Positions 44,152-52,009 of a stretch of DNA of 64,000 bases are shown piece after piece; position 1 is the first letter of the stretch; the number at the start of each line of letters is the position of its first letter. The stretch lies in the NCBI GenBank assembly GCA_045863555.1, contig BTUU01000023.1:16501-80500 (forward strand), written 5' to 3'. Origin of the DNA: JACRLV01 sp045863555. Its GTDB lineage: Bacteria; Planctomycetota; Phycisphaerae; UBA1845; Fen-1342. The position numbers and the translations under genes were made by a program. The notes under the pieces are model-generated. The model saw nothing but the letters and a program-made list of their open reading frames with translations, was not told the origin of the DNA and did no database searches.

Positions 44152-45834
44152 CTACGGCCCCGCCGTCGCCCCCTGCATCGCCCGAAAGTCGCGCATATCC
44201 ACGTCCGAATCCGCGTCGGTATCGCCCCGGAGGCAGAACTGTCCCGGCCCGTAGACAAACCCCGGGCCCTGGAGGCAGAAGATGAAGCTCGCCAGGTCCC
44301 CCGCGTCCACGTCTCCGTCCTGGTCCATGTCCCCCGGCGGCGGATCGACCGGACACAGCACAAAATCGCTTCGCGCGACCAGCCCCGCGACGACCGTCAC
44401 ACCCGAATGCGTCACCGTCGGACACCCCGCGCCCGTCGCCGAAACGCTGTAACTCGTCCCCGCCGCCGTCGCAGGTATCAGCGTCTTTACGTAGTAGCCG
44501 TTGCCATCGGTCTCGATCGTCCCCAGCGCCCCCACCTGCACGGTCGCGAATTCCACCGGCTCGCCGGTCTCACCGTTCGTCACCCGGCCCCAGAGCGTCC
44601 CCTCGGTCGCCGTCGCCGGATTCCGCCAGGGCATCGGCGGTGTCGGCGTCGGGGACGTGAACAGATTCGCCCCAACGTACGAGTACCAGTTCCAGTCCGC
44701 TTCCGGCGTCCCGTTCCGGTCCTCGTCCGCCGTCGCGTCGTACGAAAAATTCACGCACCCGTTCGAGCCCTGCGTCAGCGCATAGCCCATCTGCGCCACG
44801 CTGTTCGCCTTCGTGTTCAGGTAGTTCGCCTGGCCGCTCGCGACGTGCCGCTGATACCGCCAGTTGATCGACGCGTTCACCCAGTTTCGGTACCACTGCG
44901 CCTCGGTCGCGTTGTGCTCGCGCTTGTAGTTCATCGGGATGCCCAGGTCGAGCCACCCGTTCTGCATCCACATCTGCCAGTTCTGGTGCAGCAGATACGC
45001 ATCCGAAGACGTGAAATTCGCCGGCGCATTACCGAAGCAGATCAGATCCGCCGAAAACCGGAGCGGCTGCCGCACATTCGGAATCGACGCGATCTCCGCC
45101 CGAAGCCGCCGCACGTATTCATCAATCGTGCGCCGCCGGAAATCGTTCCATGCCGTGTTCCCCGTCGGCGCGGGCACCCCGCTGAAACCGGTTCGCCGCC
45201 GGAATCGCTCCAGCGTCGAACCCGCGTACGTGGAAACCGCCGGATAGCCCGCATCCGTCTGCACGTACCGGATGTAGTCAAGGTTGATCCCGTCGATCGC
45301 ATAGTTCGTGATGAGTTCCCGCACGATCGACGTGAGATAGTCCTGCGCGTCCGGCGATCCCGGATCGAGCGTGTAGTAGCTCCCCACCCGCGCCGGGCCG
45401 CCTCCCAGATTCGCCTGCGGGACCATCAGCCATTCCGGATGCGCCGCCAGCAGCGCGTTTCCGCTCGGCGGCCAGGTCGAACTCACCCGGTACGGCACGA
45501 TCCACGCATGCACTTCCAGCCCCGCCGCGTGGGCCTGCGAGATCACCGCCGCGAGCGAATCAAAGTTCGGCGGCGAAACATCCGTCGCCCGCGGCACGAT
45601 CGCGGAATTCCAGTACGCCCCATGCCCGCCGCCGACGTTGTCGTGAAACGCCAACACCTCGACCACGATCGCGTTGTACCGCCCCGCCGCCGCGCGCGCG
45701 ACCATCGACGTCACTTCCGAGTTGCTTTTGAAGCCGACACTGAACGCATCCGCCCAGAATCCCCGAAACGACTGCGCAGAACAGACCGTCGCTCCGAAAA
45801 TCAGCAACCACGCGAAATGACACACGCGCCGCAT
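44152..45834 (-). CDS. Secreted glycosidase-like (GHL10/DUF187) protein with dockerin-like end
   Basis: From the ATG at 45834 (AAGGTGG upstream) the product is 560 residues with a signal ending at TVCSAQ. The main TIM-barrel domain belongs to the glycosyl-hydrolase-like 10 group: FRGFWADAF opening, NAIVVEVLAF, AHAAGLEVHAWIVPYRV, and DGINLDYIRY with the acidic pocket. A carboxypeptidase-regulatory-like beta-sandwich follows (VTNGETGEPVEFATVQVG), then two dockerin-like loops (DMDQDGDVDAGDLA and DTDADSDVDMRDF). It probably acts on an extracellular glycan, but the substrate is unknown. Confidence 0.85.
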   Translation of the reverse strand: MRRVCHFAWLLIFGATVCSAQSFRGFWADAFSVGFKSNSEVTSMVARAAAGRYNAIVVEVLAFHDNVGGGHGAYWNSAIVPRATDVSPPNFDSLAAVISQAHAAGLEVHAWIVPYRVSSTWPPSGNALLAAHPEWLMVPQANLGGGPARVGSYYTLDPGSPDAQDYLTSIVRELITNYAIDGINLDYIRYVQTDAGYPAVSTYAGSTLERFRRRTGFSGVPAPTGNTAWNDFRRRTIDEYVRRLRAEIASIPNVRQPLRFSADLICFGNAPANFTSSDAYLLHQNWQMWMQNGWLDLGIPMNYKREHNATEAQWYRNWVNASINWRYQRHVASGQANYLNTKANSVAQMGYALTQGSNGCVNFSYDATADEDRNGTPEADWNWYSYVGANLFTSPTPTPPMPWRNPATATEGTLWGRVTNGETGEPVEFATVQVGALGTIETDGNGYYVKTLIPATAAGTSYSVSATGAGCPTVTHSGVTVVAGLVARSDFVLCPVDPPPGDMDQDGDVDAGDLASFIFCLQGPGFVYGPGQFCLRGDTDADSDVDMRDFRAMQGATAGP

Positions 45835-46289
45835 CTTGCCACCTTCCTGCTCGAAGACTCTTCGATTCAGTGTAGTCGCTCCAGACCGCCCCAAGAAACC
45901 GCTTTTCGTAGCCAAAATCCGCACGCCGATCCGCCCGCGCCGCGCAAAGACCGCGCGTACTTTTCGGACCGCGCCGGATCCGCCAGACATTTCCGGTCGC
46001 TCGTTATCAGCCATTACCCATTCAAATTACCCATATTAACACCGCAGATCGCCAACCTGTGAACCCTGTTGATCTTTACTCGGACGTGCGCGAACGCCTC
46101 GAAATCCCGCAGAAAATCGCGTTTTTTTCCCGAAAGTCGCACCTCGTTCACGTCGATACCACCCTTGGCTGAGGGTACAGCCGGAGGGTCGCCGCGGGCG
46201 GCCCCGAATTTGGGTGGTGGTTGGTGGGTACTGAGTCAGGGAGGACTCAAGAAATTCGAGCCCTGTACGGTGCCCGAAGAGGTGCAGTC
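45835..46289. other. Intergenic region before flgM-like gene
   Basis: About 455 bases lie between divergent genes. The first 200 are AT-richer than average and likely hold promoters for both. At 46232-46249 a 6-bp perfect dyad (TGAGTC/GACTCA) surrounds AGGGAG and could be an operator or small hairpin. I see no coding region. Confidence 0.45.
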
Positions 46290-46565
46290 ATGATTCACGC
46301 AGCAGGCAGTGCAACGGTGACGCAGCCCCCGTCCGCGATGGTCGCGGAACGCGGGGCGCGACAGGCGACGGCGGCTTTCGAGAGCCACGCCGCCGATGAG
46401 GTCCATCTGTCGGACCTCGCGAGGGCCCACGTCGAATCCGAGGCCCCGATCCGCGAGGATCTGGTCCGCCGGATTCGCCAGGAAATCGCGGACGGCTCCT
46501 ACATGACCGACGCGAAGCTCGACGCGGTCGTCGACCGTCTCCATCGCGAGATGTTCGGCGAGTAG
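46290..46565 (+). CDS. flgM: FlgM-like anti-sigma-28 factor
   Basis: The 91-residue product starts at 46290 after AAGAGGTG. The C-terminal half matches the FlgM family: VHLSDLARAHVE, then IREDLVRRIRQEIADGSYM and AKLDAVVDRLHREM. The N-terminus is flexible and Ala/Thr-rich, as in other FlgM proteins. FlgM holds sigma-28 (FliA) inactive until the flagellar export gate opens. No other flagellar gene is visible, and a clean terminator shows that it is a single-gene unit. Confidence 0.75.
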   Translation: MIHAAGSATVTQPPSAMVAERGARQATAAFESHAADEVHLSDLARAHVESEAPIREDLVRRIRQEIADGSYMTDAKLDAVVDRLHREMFGE

Positions 46566-46588
46566 CCTTCGTTTCAAGTTCGCATGGC

Positions 46589-46631
46589 GCGAGTCGCGAG
46601 CGGGCCGGCCCCTCGCGACTCGCGGTTTTTT
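46589..46631 (+). terminator. Rho-independent terminator after flgM-like gene
   Basis: A perfect 12-bp inverted repeat (46589-46600 with 46612-46623) is followed by GG and a run of six T residues ending at the stop of the convergent transporter gene. Confidence 0.9.
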
Positions 46632-47908
46632 CACCCGGCCGCCGCTGCCGTCCGCGGCCGCTTCAGCAGGAATACCGCGCTGACCGCCAGGCCAATCGCA
46701 CCGATCGGCCACAGATCACGAATCTCCTCCGCCCCGCCCAGCGCATCGATCATCCAGCCCACCAGCGGCGCGACGATCATCGTCGCGATCCGCTGCGACT
46801 GGCTCTCGATCGACAGCACCGTCGCGCCCCGGCTCTCATCGCTGTGGGCGTCGAACCGGCTGATGATCAGCGGCCGCCAGAGCGCCTGGCTCGAGTGCAG
46901 CACCACAAACGCGCCGATCACGAGCGCCGAAACGCCCGCGAGCGACCCGCCGAGAATCAGCCCGTAGACAGCCGCAACGACCGCCCACATCCACCGCGCC
47001 GCGCCTTCGACGCCCCCCGCCGCCCCCTCCACGCGATGCGCATTCCGGCTCGTCGCCGCCGACAGCAGGTACAGCACAAAGTACACGACGCCGATCAGCA
47101 CCGCCGCCCGCTGCCCCTCGCTCCAGCCCGTCCGCTCGATCCACGCGGCCGCGAGGCCCAGCGCCGCGAGCTTCAGCGCCGGTTGCAGGTAATCCTTCAC
47201 CGCATCGAACACGCCCTCAAAGCCCATCGACTCCAGCATCAGCCGCCGCAGCATCCCCGGCCGGGCGGCCATCCGCAGCGTGTCGAGCGTGTGCGGCAGC
47301 ACCTCACGCATGCTCTTCCACAGCGCGGCCGCCCCGCCGCCGCGCTCCAGCGCCTGCTCCCCCTCCAGCACCCGCGGGTACCCCAGAAAGTTCACGATGT
47401 TCAGCACGTACGGGATCGTGCTCCACAGGAAGATGTCCCCGAAGCGCCCGGTGCGAAACACGAGCAGCGCCCCGATGAACACGCTGACGGCCGAGCCGAT
47501 CTGGCTCCACGACCGCGTAAACCCGTAAACCCGCGTCCGCTCATCCTGCCGTCCCTGCATCCGCAGCCAGGTGAAGATCATCGCCTTGTGCGTGCCCGAG
47601 CGGAACGACTCGCCGACGGCGAAGAAGAACATCGCCGGCAGCAGCCACACCAGGCTGTCCGTGAATCCGAACAGCAGGAAACTCGCCACGTACGCGATGA
47701 ACGAAACGATCATCGACGCCCGCCGGCCGCCGATGTCCGCCAAGCTGCCCGTCGGTACCTCGATCAGGTTGACGACGACCTCGCGAAACGCGATCAGCAG
47801 CCCGATCTCGAAGAACCCGAGCCCCTTTTCGAGCAGCGCCAGATAGAAAAACGGCTCGAAGTAGCGCTGGTTCTTGAGAAAGCCGTATAGACAGAAGCGA
47901 ATGAGCAT
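46631..47908 (-). CDS. MFS transporter
   Basis: The 425-residue protein has 11-12 hydrophobic helices. The loop between helices 2 and 3 carries the MFS motif as GSLADIGGRRASM. Helices before the start (FLKNQRYFEPFFYLALLEKG) also resemble a subgroup of MFS proteins found near drug- or metabolite-export genes. Substrate unknown. Its stop lies in the flgM terminator, so the two transcription units converge. Confidence 0.88.
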   Translation of the reverse strand: MLIRFCLYGFLKNQRYFEPFFYLALLEKGLGFFEIGLLIAFREVVVNLIEVPTGSLADIGGRRASMIVSFIAYVASFLLFGFTDSLVWLLPAMFFFAVGESFRSGTHKAMIFTWLRMQGRQDERTRVYGFTRSWSQIGSAVSVFIGALLVFRTGRFGDIFLWSTIPYVLNIVNFLGYPRVLEGEQALERGGGAAALWKSMREVLPHTLDTLRMAARPGMLRRLMLESMGFEGVFDAVKDYLQPALKLAALGLAAAWIERTGWSEGQRAAVLIGVVYFVLYLLSAATSRNAHRVEGAAGGVEGAARWMWAVVAAVYGLILGGSLAGVSALVIGAFVVLHSSQALWRPLIISRFDAHSDESRGATVLSIESQSQRIATMIVAPLVGWMIDALGGAEEIRDLWPIGAIGLAVSAVFLLKRPRTAAAAG

Positions 47909-47932
47909 CGGCGGTCCATCTTACCCTCCCAC

Positions 47933-48002
47933 GTCCGAACCACGTCACGCCAGTGCGGAGTCGATCGCTCGTCCGAACCCCGTCACGCCAGTGCGGGGTC
48001 GA
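47933..48002. repeat. Tandem 38-bp repeat (two copies)
   Basis: Copies at 47933-47964 and 47971-48002 share GTCCGAACC.CGTCACGCCA and GTGCGG.GTCGA, with two base changes (A/C and A/G). The period is 38. Confidence 0.8.
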
Positions 48003-48006
48003 CTAC

Positions 48007-48111
48007 GCTCGTGCGTGAATCCCTTCTCGCACGCGCTCCCCCGGGAATCCCTTCCCGGTCGCTCGTGCGAGATTCCTTTCTCGCACGCTCTCCCCCGGGA
48101 ATCCCTTCCCG
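48007..48111. repeat. Tandem 54-bp repeat (two copies)
   Basis: Copies begin at 48007 and 48061 and share GCTCGTGCG, CTTTCTCGCACG-like and CTCCCCCGGGAATCCC segments. The repeated unit includes CCCGGG and GGGAATCCC dyads. It lies in the promoter region of the ABM-domain gene. Confidence 0.8.
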
Positions 48112-48198
48112 CCCCGCTTCGCCCGACGCAGACTCATGCACCCCGCCCCCCGCCGCATTACGATCCCCACCGCGTTCCACCACCCGAGGGCTCGCCCC

Positions 48199-48498
48199 AT
48201 GATCCACCTCCACCTCCACATCCGCGTCCCCCGCTCCAACCGCGCCGCCTTCCTCGCCTTCCTCCGCGATGCCATCCCCTTCTACGAATCCCCCGGCGAC
48301 ATCCGCATCCGCCTCATCGAAGACCTCCGCGACCCCGAGCGCTTCATCGAGATCGTCGACTACGCCACCCGCGCCGCCTACGACGCCGACCAGCACCGCG
48401 TCGCCACCGACCCGGCCATGCGCAGCTACCTCGACCGCTGGCGCACCCTCCTCGCCGCCCCGCCGAAGGTCGAGGCCTTCTCGGAGGTCCCGCTTTGA
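48199..48498 (+). CDS. Antibiotic biosynthesis monooxygenase (ABM)-like domain protein
   Basis: The 99-residue ferredoxin-like fold protein starts at 48199 (IHLHLHIRVPRSNRAAF). It shows the ABM pattern: a first strand, a helix with 'FLAFLRDAIPFYESPGDIRI', a strand IVDYATRAAYDAD, and a helix near the end with MRSYLDRWRTLLA. Some ABM proteins oxidise quinones, others degrade haem or act only as stress factors; no distinguishing residues are seen. The gene has a tandem-repeat-filled upstream region. Confidence 0.6.
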   Translation: MIHLHLHIRVPRSNRAAFLAFLRDAIPFYESPGDIRIRLIEDLRDPERFIEIVDYATRAAYDADQHRVATDPAMRSYLDRWRTLLAAPPKVEAFSEVPL

Positions 48499-48587
48499 GC
48501 GTCTTGAGCCGCGCGGCGCGGTTTCATGCCCAGATTGCCTCCAACATTCGATAACAGCGGAGTGTGAATCGCGCTTCGAAGGCGCGA

Positions 48588-48692
48588 AGGTGCGCAGCGT
48601 GTGTGTACACTCGATTTGCGCATCTTCCAATAATATCGCGGCTCCCGGCGTCTCCGCAGGGTTTGGCCAATTCGTGAACTGCGCATCTTCGG
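48588..48692 (+). repeat. Dispersed intergenic repeat, copy 1
   Basis: This roughly 105-base element begins with GCAGCG.GTGTGTACAC and CGATTT.GCGC, continues with ATAAT.TCG.GG and CGCAGGGT, and ends with GTGAACTGCGC.TCTTCGG. It is matched on the opposite strand at 53470-53577. Inside is a perfect TGTGTACAC-type dyad. Confidence 0.75.
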
Positions 48693-48744
48693 TCGTGAAC
48701 TGCGCATCTTCGGTTCGTCGGGCATCGTGAACTGCGCATCTTCG
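48674..48744 (+). repeat. Three units of GTGAACTGCGCATCTTCG
   Basis: Copies start at 48674, 48695 and 48727 with identical 18-base cores; spacings are 21 and 32. They overlap the end of dispersed repeat copy 1 and look like a local expansion of its terminal unit. Confidence 0.8.
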
Positions 48745-49561
48745 ATCCACGGCCGGGGCCGCCGGCGTGGCGGGTCCGGCGGACATGTGGAGACGAAACT
48801 TGGCACAGTTGATAGCGCCGGCGCGCATTGGTTGCCCTCGCTTTCGTGAGAATTCCTGCACTCCTCAGGCCATTCTTTCGCGCGGCCGGGCGGAAAGCGA
48901 GCGAGCGGGCGGCGCGGGGTGAGTATTGGCGTGGACTGGCGGACTCTGGCGGATTTTTTTGAGGGATGACGGCCGCGTGCCATGTCGACGCGAGCGGTTC
49001 GGGGCGGTGCGTGCGAAGTCAAAGCGGGCTGGATCGCCACGGACGGCCACGGATTCGAACCGCGCCGCTCGCTTCGACATGCCTCGGCGGGCGCGGCCTC
49101 CGCGACGAAACACGCCGACCCACCCGGCTGCGTTCGGCCAGATGAGCAGCCGCGATGATCGCCGACGGGACCCCCACGGACGGTTTCTGACGCCGGATGT
49201 GTCCGCACCGCACCCAAAATCGTCGCGATGGCACCCGCCATCCGAAATTGTCGCGACGCCGGAGAATCTGGTTGCGATAACCTGCGGTCGACCAGTAAAC
49301 TTGCGAAGTCGTGCATCGCGGCCGAGTGGAATCCTAGGAGCCTGCCGGTACAGGCTCGTGCGAAGCGATTCAGTCCGACACGGGAGTTTGCGTCCCGGCC
49401 GCCCCGCAAGTCATCACGACGCCTGCCTCGCCTCTGGTTGGCGGAGCGGCTGGCAATAGAGTCCCCCCTGTTCGCATCGGCGGCAGGATCTTCATTGCGT
49501 AACCAGGCAATGCGAACCCACTGGCCTGAAGACCGTTTCGGTCGCGGCCAACGGCGGGACC

Positions 49562-51799
49562 ATGGCAACTCAATTGGACCACGAACTCTCCAAGCTCCGC
49601 CACGGCGATCATCTCTGTCCGATTCACGACAGCCTGGCGGAACAAACCGCCAGCGCCGTTGCGTTCATCGCCGCCGGGTTGCGAAAGGGCGAGCGCTGCG
49701 TCTATGTCGCGAACGATTCACCTTTGGAGGAACTCGTCCGGTGCTTTGCTGCCTTGGGCGTGAGTGTTGCCCAGGAAACCGAAAGAGGCTCGCTCTCCAT
49801 CCTCAACAAATGCGACGCCTACCTCCGAGAGGGGAAGTTCGACGCCCGCGGGATGCTCGACTTTCTGGCGGAGTGCGAGTCGACTGCGATTGCCGACGGC
49901 TACGCCGGGTTGCGGTTCCAGGGGGAGATGACCTGGGCGCTCGACGCGAACGTGGAAGGCGATCGGCTGATCGAATATGAGGCGTTGCTCAACGAATTCC
50001 TGGCCACGCACCGGGCGGTCATCGCGTGCCACTACTTGCGGTCGCGGTTCGATGCGGCACTCGTCCATGACCTGCTCGTCACTCACCCATTGGTGGCCAT
50101 CGCCGATCTGGTCTGTCCCAATCCCTACTACCAACCGCCGGAACTCGTCCTGCGACCCGAACCGATGTCGATTTCGGAGTTCAAACGCAGGCGAGTCGAT
50201 TGGTGGATCGAGCGGCTACGCAAGGCGATGGCGGGAGAACTGGAGCGCAAGCAGGCCACGGATACGGCCCGGGAGCGGGAAGAGCTCGTTCAGTTGCTGC
50301 TCGATTCCACGGCCGAGGCCATTTACGGGATCGACCTCCAGGGCAAGTGCATGCTGGCGAACCCGACGTGCGCCCGGCTCCTCGGCTATACCGGGCCCGA
50401 GCAACTGAATGGTCGGAACATGCACGCCCTGATCCACCACCACCATCCGGATGGTCGACCGTATCCCGAGGAAGAATGCCCGATCGCTCGGACACTCGAA
50501 ACGCGGCAAGGAATTCACGTCAAGGACGAGGTGTTCTGGCGTGCCGACGGGACGAAGTTCGACGCCGAGTATTTCGCTTACCCGATGTGGCGGGGCAAGG
50601 ACCTTATCGGTGCGGTGGTGACGTTCCTCGACGTCAGCCACCAGAGGAGGCTCGAGGAGCAATTGCGGCACGCCCAGAAGATGGAGGCGATCGGGCAATT
50701 GGCCGGCGGCGTGGCGCACGACTTCAACAACCTGCTTACCATCATCACCGGCTACAGCGAGCTCTTGCTTCAATCGACACCCGCGGACGATCCAAAGCGG
50801 GAAATACTCCAGCAAATCCTCAAGGCCGGGGAACGGTCGGGATCGCTGACCCGGCAATTGCTGGCTTTCAGCAGGAAGCAGGTTCTCGCCCCGAAGGTTC
50901 TGGACTTGAACGATGTGGTTCGGACCACTGAGAAAATGCTCCGTCGCGTCATCGGAGAGGACATCCAATTGACAGCCACGTTGCACCCTCAACTCGGAAG
51001 AGTGAAAGCCGATCCGGGACAACTGGAACAAGTTCTTCTGAACCTGGCGGTGAACGCCCGCGACGCCATGCCGCAAGGCGGCAAACTCACGATCGAGACC
51101 AATAATGTTGTCCTCGGAGAGGACTACGCCCGGTCTCATTCGGATGTGCGGCCCGGCCATTACACGATGTTGGCGGTCACCGACACGGGAATCGGTATGA
51201 CCGAGGAAGTCAAACGTCGCCTATTCGAGCCGTTCTTCACTACCAAGGGGCCCGGAAAGGGTACGGGTCTGGGACTTGCAGTGGTTCACGGCATCGTCAA
51301 GCAGAGTGACGGCTCGATCGAGGTATACAGCGAACGCGGGGTGGGGACCTCGTTCAAGATCTACCTTCCACGCGTGGAACAGACCGGGTCCACCGGGAAG
51401 TCTTTGCCCGGCCTGGGTCCCGCGCCGCGCGGAACGGAAACGATACTGCTGGTCGAGGACGAGGACGCGGTTCGGGCACTGACGCGCTTCACCTTGCAGC
51501 GATGCGGCTATACCGTCCTGGAAGCGGGCCACAGCGAGGAAGCCATACGGATCGCCACGAACCACCGTGAGACGATCCACCTGCTCGTCACCGACGTCGT
51601 GATGCCCGGGATGGGGGGGCGGGTTCTCGCCGAGCGCTTGCTGAGCCTCCATCCCGAAATGAAGGTACTTTATCTTTCCGGCTACACCGACGACGCAGTC
51701 GTTCGGCACGGCATTCTCCACGAGGAAGTGAACTTTTTGCAAAAGCCCTTTTCTCCGACAGCACTGGCTCATCAGGTCCGGGAAGTGCTTGCGGAGTGA
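49562..51799 (+). CDS. MEDS-PAS hybrid histidine kinase
   Basis: The 745-residue protein begins with a MEDS-type sensor domain (about 1-200; HGDHLCPIHDS, then GEMTWALDAN and ACHYLRSRF). A PAS domain follows (about 240-360; LLLDSTAEAIYGIDLQGK). The HisKA helix carries the phospho-His in AGGVAHDFNNLL (about 384) and the HATPase has VNARDAMPQG and GKGTGLGLAVVHG. A C-terminal receiver has Asp678 in LLVTDVVMPGMGG. Such hybrid kinases pass phosphate to a later regulator. MEDS is known from methylotroph and archaeal regulators such as DcmR. Its GC content is visibly below its neighbours. Confidence 0.92.
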   Translation: MATQLDHELSKLRHGDHLCPIHDSLAEQTASAVAFIAAGLRKGERCVYVANDSPLEELVRCFAALGVSVAQETERGSLSILNKCDAYLREGKFDARGMLDFLAECESTAIADGYAGLRFQGEMTWALDANVEGDRLIEYEALLNEFLATHRAVIACHYLRSRFDAALVHDLLVTHPLVAIADLVCPNPYYQPPELVLRPEPMSISEFKRRRVDWWIERLRKAMAGELERKQATDTAREREELVQLLLDSTAEAIYGIDLQGKCMLANPTCARLLGYTGPEQLNGRNMHALIHHHHPDGRPYPEEECPIARTLETRQGIHVKDEVFWRADGTKFDAEYFAYPMWRGKDLIGAVVTFLDVSHQRRLEEQLRHAQKMEAIGQLAGGVAHDFNNLLTIITGYSELLLQSTPADDPKREILQQILKAGERSGSLTRQLLAFSRKQVLAPKVLDLNDVVRTTEKMLRRVIGEDIQLTATLHPQLGRVKADPGQLEQVLLNLAVNARDAMPQGGKLTIETNNVVLGEDYARSHSDVRPGHYTMLAVTDTGIGMTEEVKRRLFEPFFTTKGPGKGTGLGLAVVHGIVKQSDGSIEVYSERGVGTSFKIYLPRVEQTGSTGKSLPGLGPAPRGTETILLVEDEDAVRALTRFTLQRCGYTVLEAGHSEEAIRIATNHRETIHLLVTDVVMPGMGGRVLAERLLSLHPEMKVLYLSGYTDDAVVRHGILHEEVNFLQKPFSPTALAHQVREVLAE

Positions 51800-52009
51800 C
51801 AACATGTCCGCCTCGCGAACCGGAGACCGCGGGGCCGGTGAAACACTCCCATCATTCCTGAAGGAAGCGGCTATTCTGCAAGAACTAATCGCGCCGTACG
51901 GCCTGCGGGGAAAGTTGGCGAGGTGCTCGACAATCACAACAAAGCGCAATAAAGCGCAATAATCCCGATCCGGAACATTCAACGTTGTCTGGCCCACCAA
52001 GAGTTCCTT

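Larger units (their letters stand above)
48499..49561. other. Repeat-rich intergenic region (about 1 kb)
   Basis: No open frame here has coding character on either strand. The left third holds a dispersed repeat copy (48588-48692) and GTGAACTGCGCATCTTCG units (48674-48744). The central part is GC-rich with GGATTCGAACC resembling a tRNA T-arm but no cloverleaf. Toward 49300-49560 the composition becomes more balanced just before the kinase gene. Confidence 0.6.

Noticed and set aside
40045..46062. Several very long plus-strand frames opposite the secreted-protein genes
   Set aside because: The translations are Arg-, Asp- and His-rich with no recognisable domain, whereas the minus strand has signal peptides, dockerin loops and a PEP-CTERM signal.
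47933..48111. Possible CRISPR array because of regular repeats
   Set aside because: There are only two copies each of two different tandem units with no unique spacers and no cas genes.
49040..49080. tRNA-like T-arm (GGTTCGAATCC) on the minus strand
   Set aside because: The T stem pairs, but no matching acceptor, D or anticodon arms can be drawn upstream, so it is not a tRNA gene.
48426..49568. 380-codon minus-strand frame across the 1-kb gap
   Set aside because: It crosses dispersed repeats and T-arm-like sequence, has repeated EDAQFT-like fragments from the repeats, and lacks any coding character.
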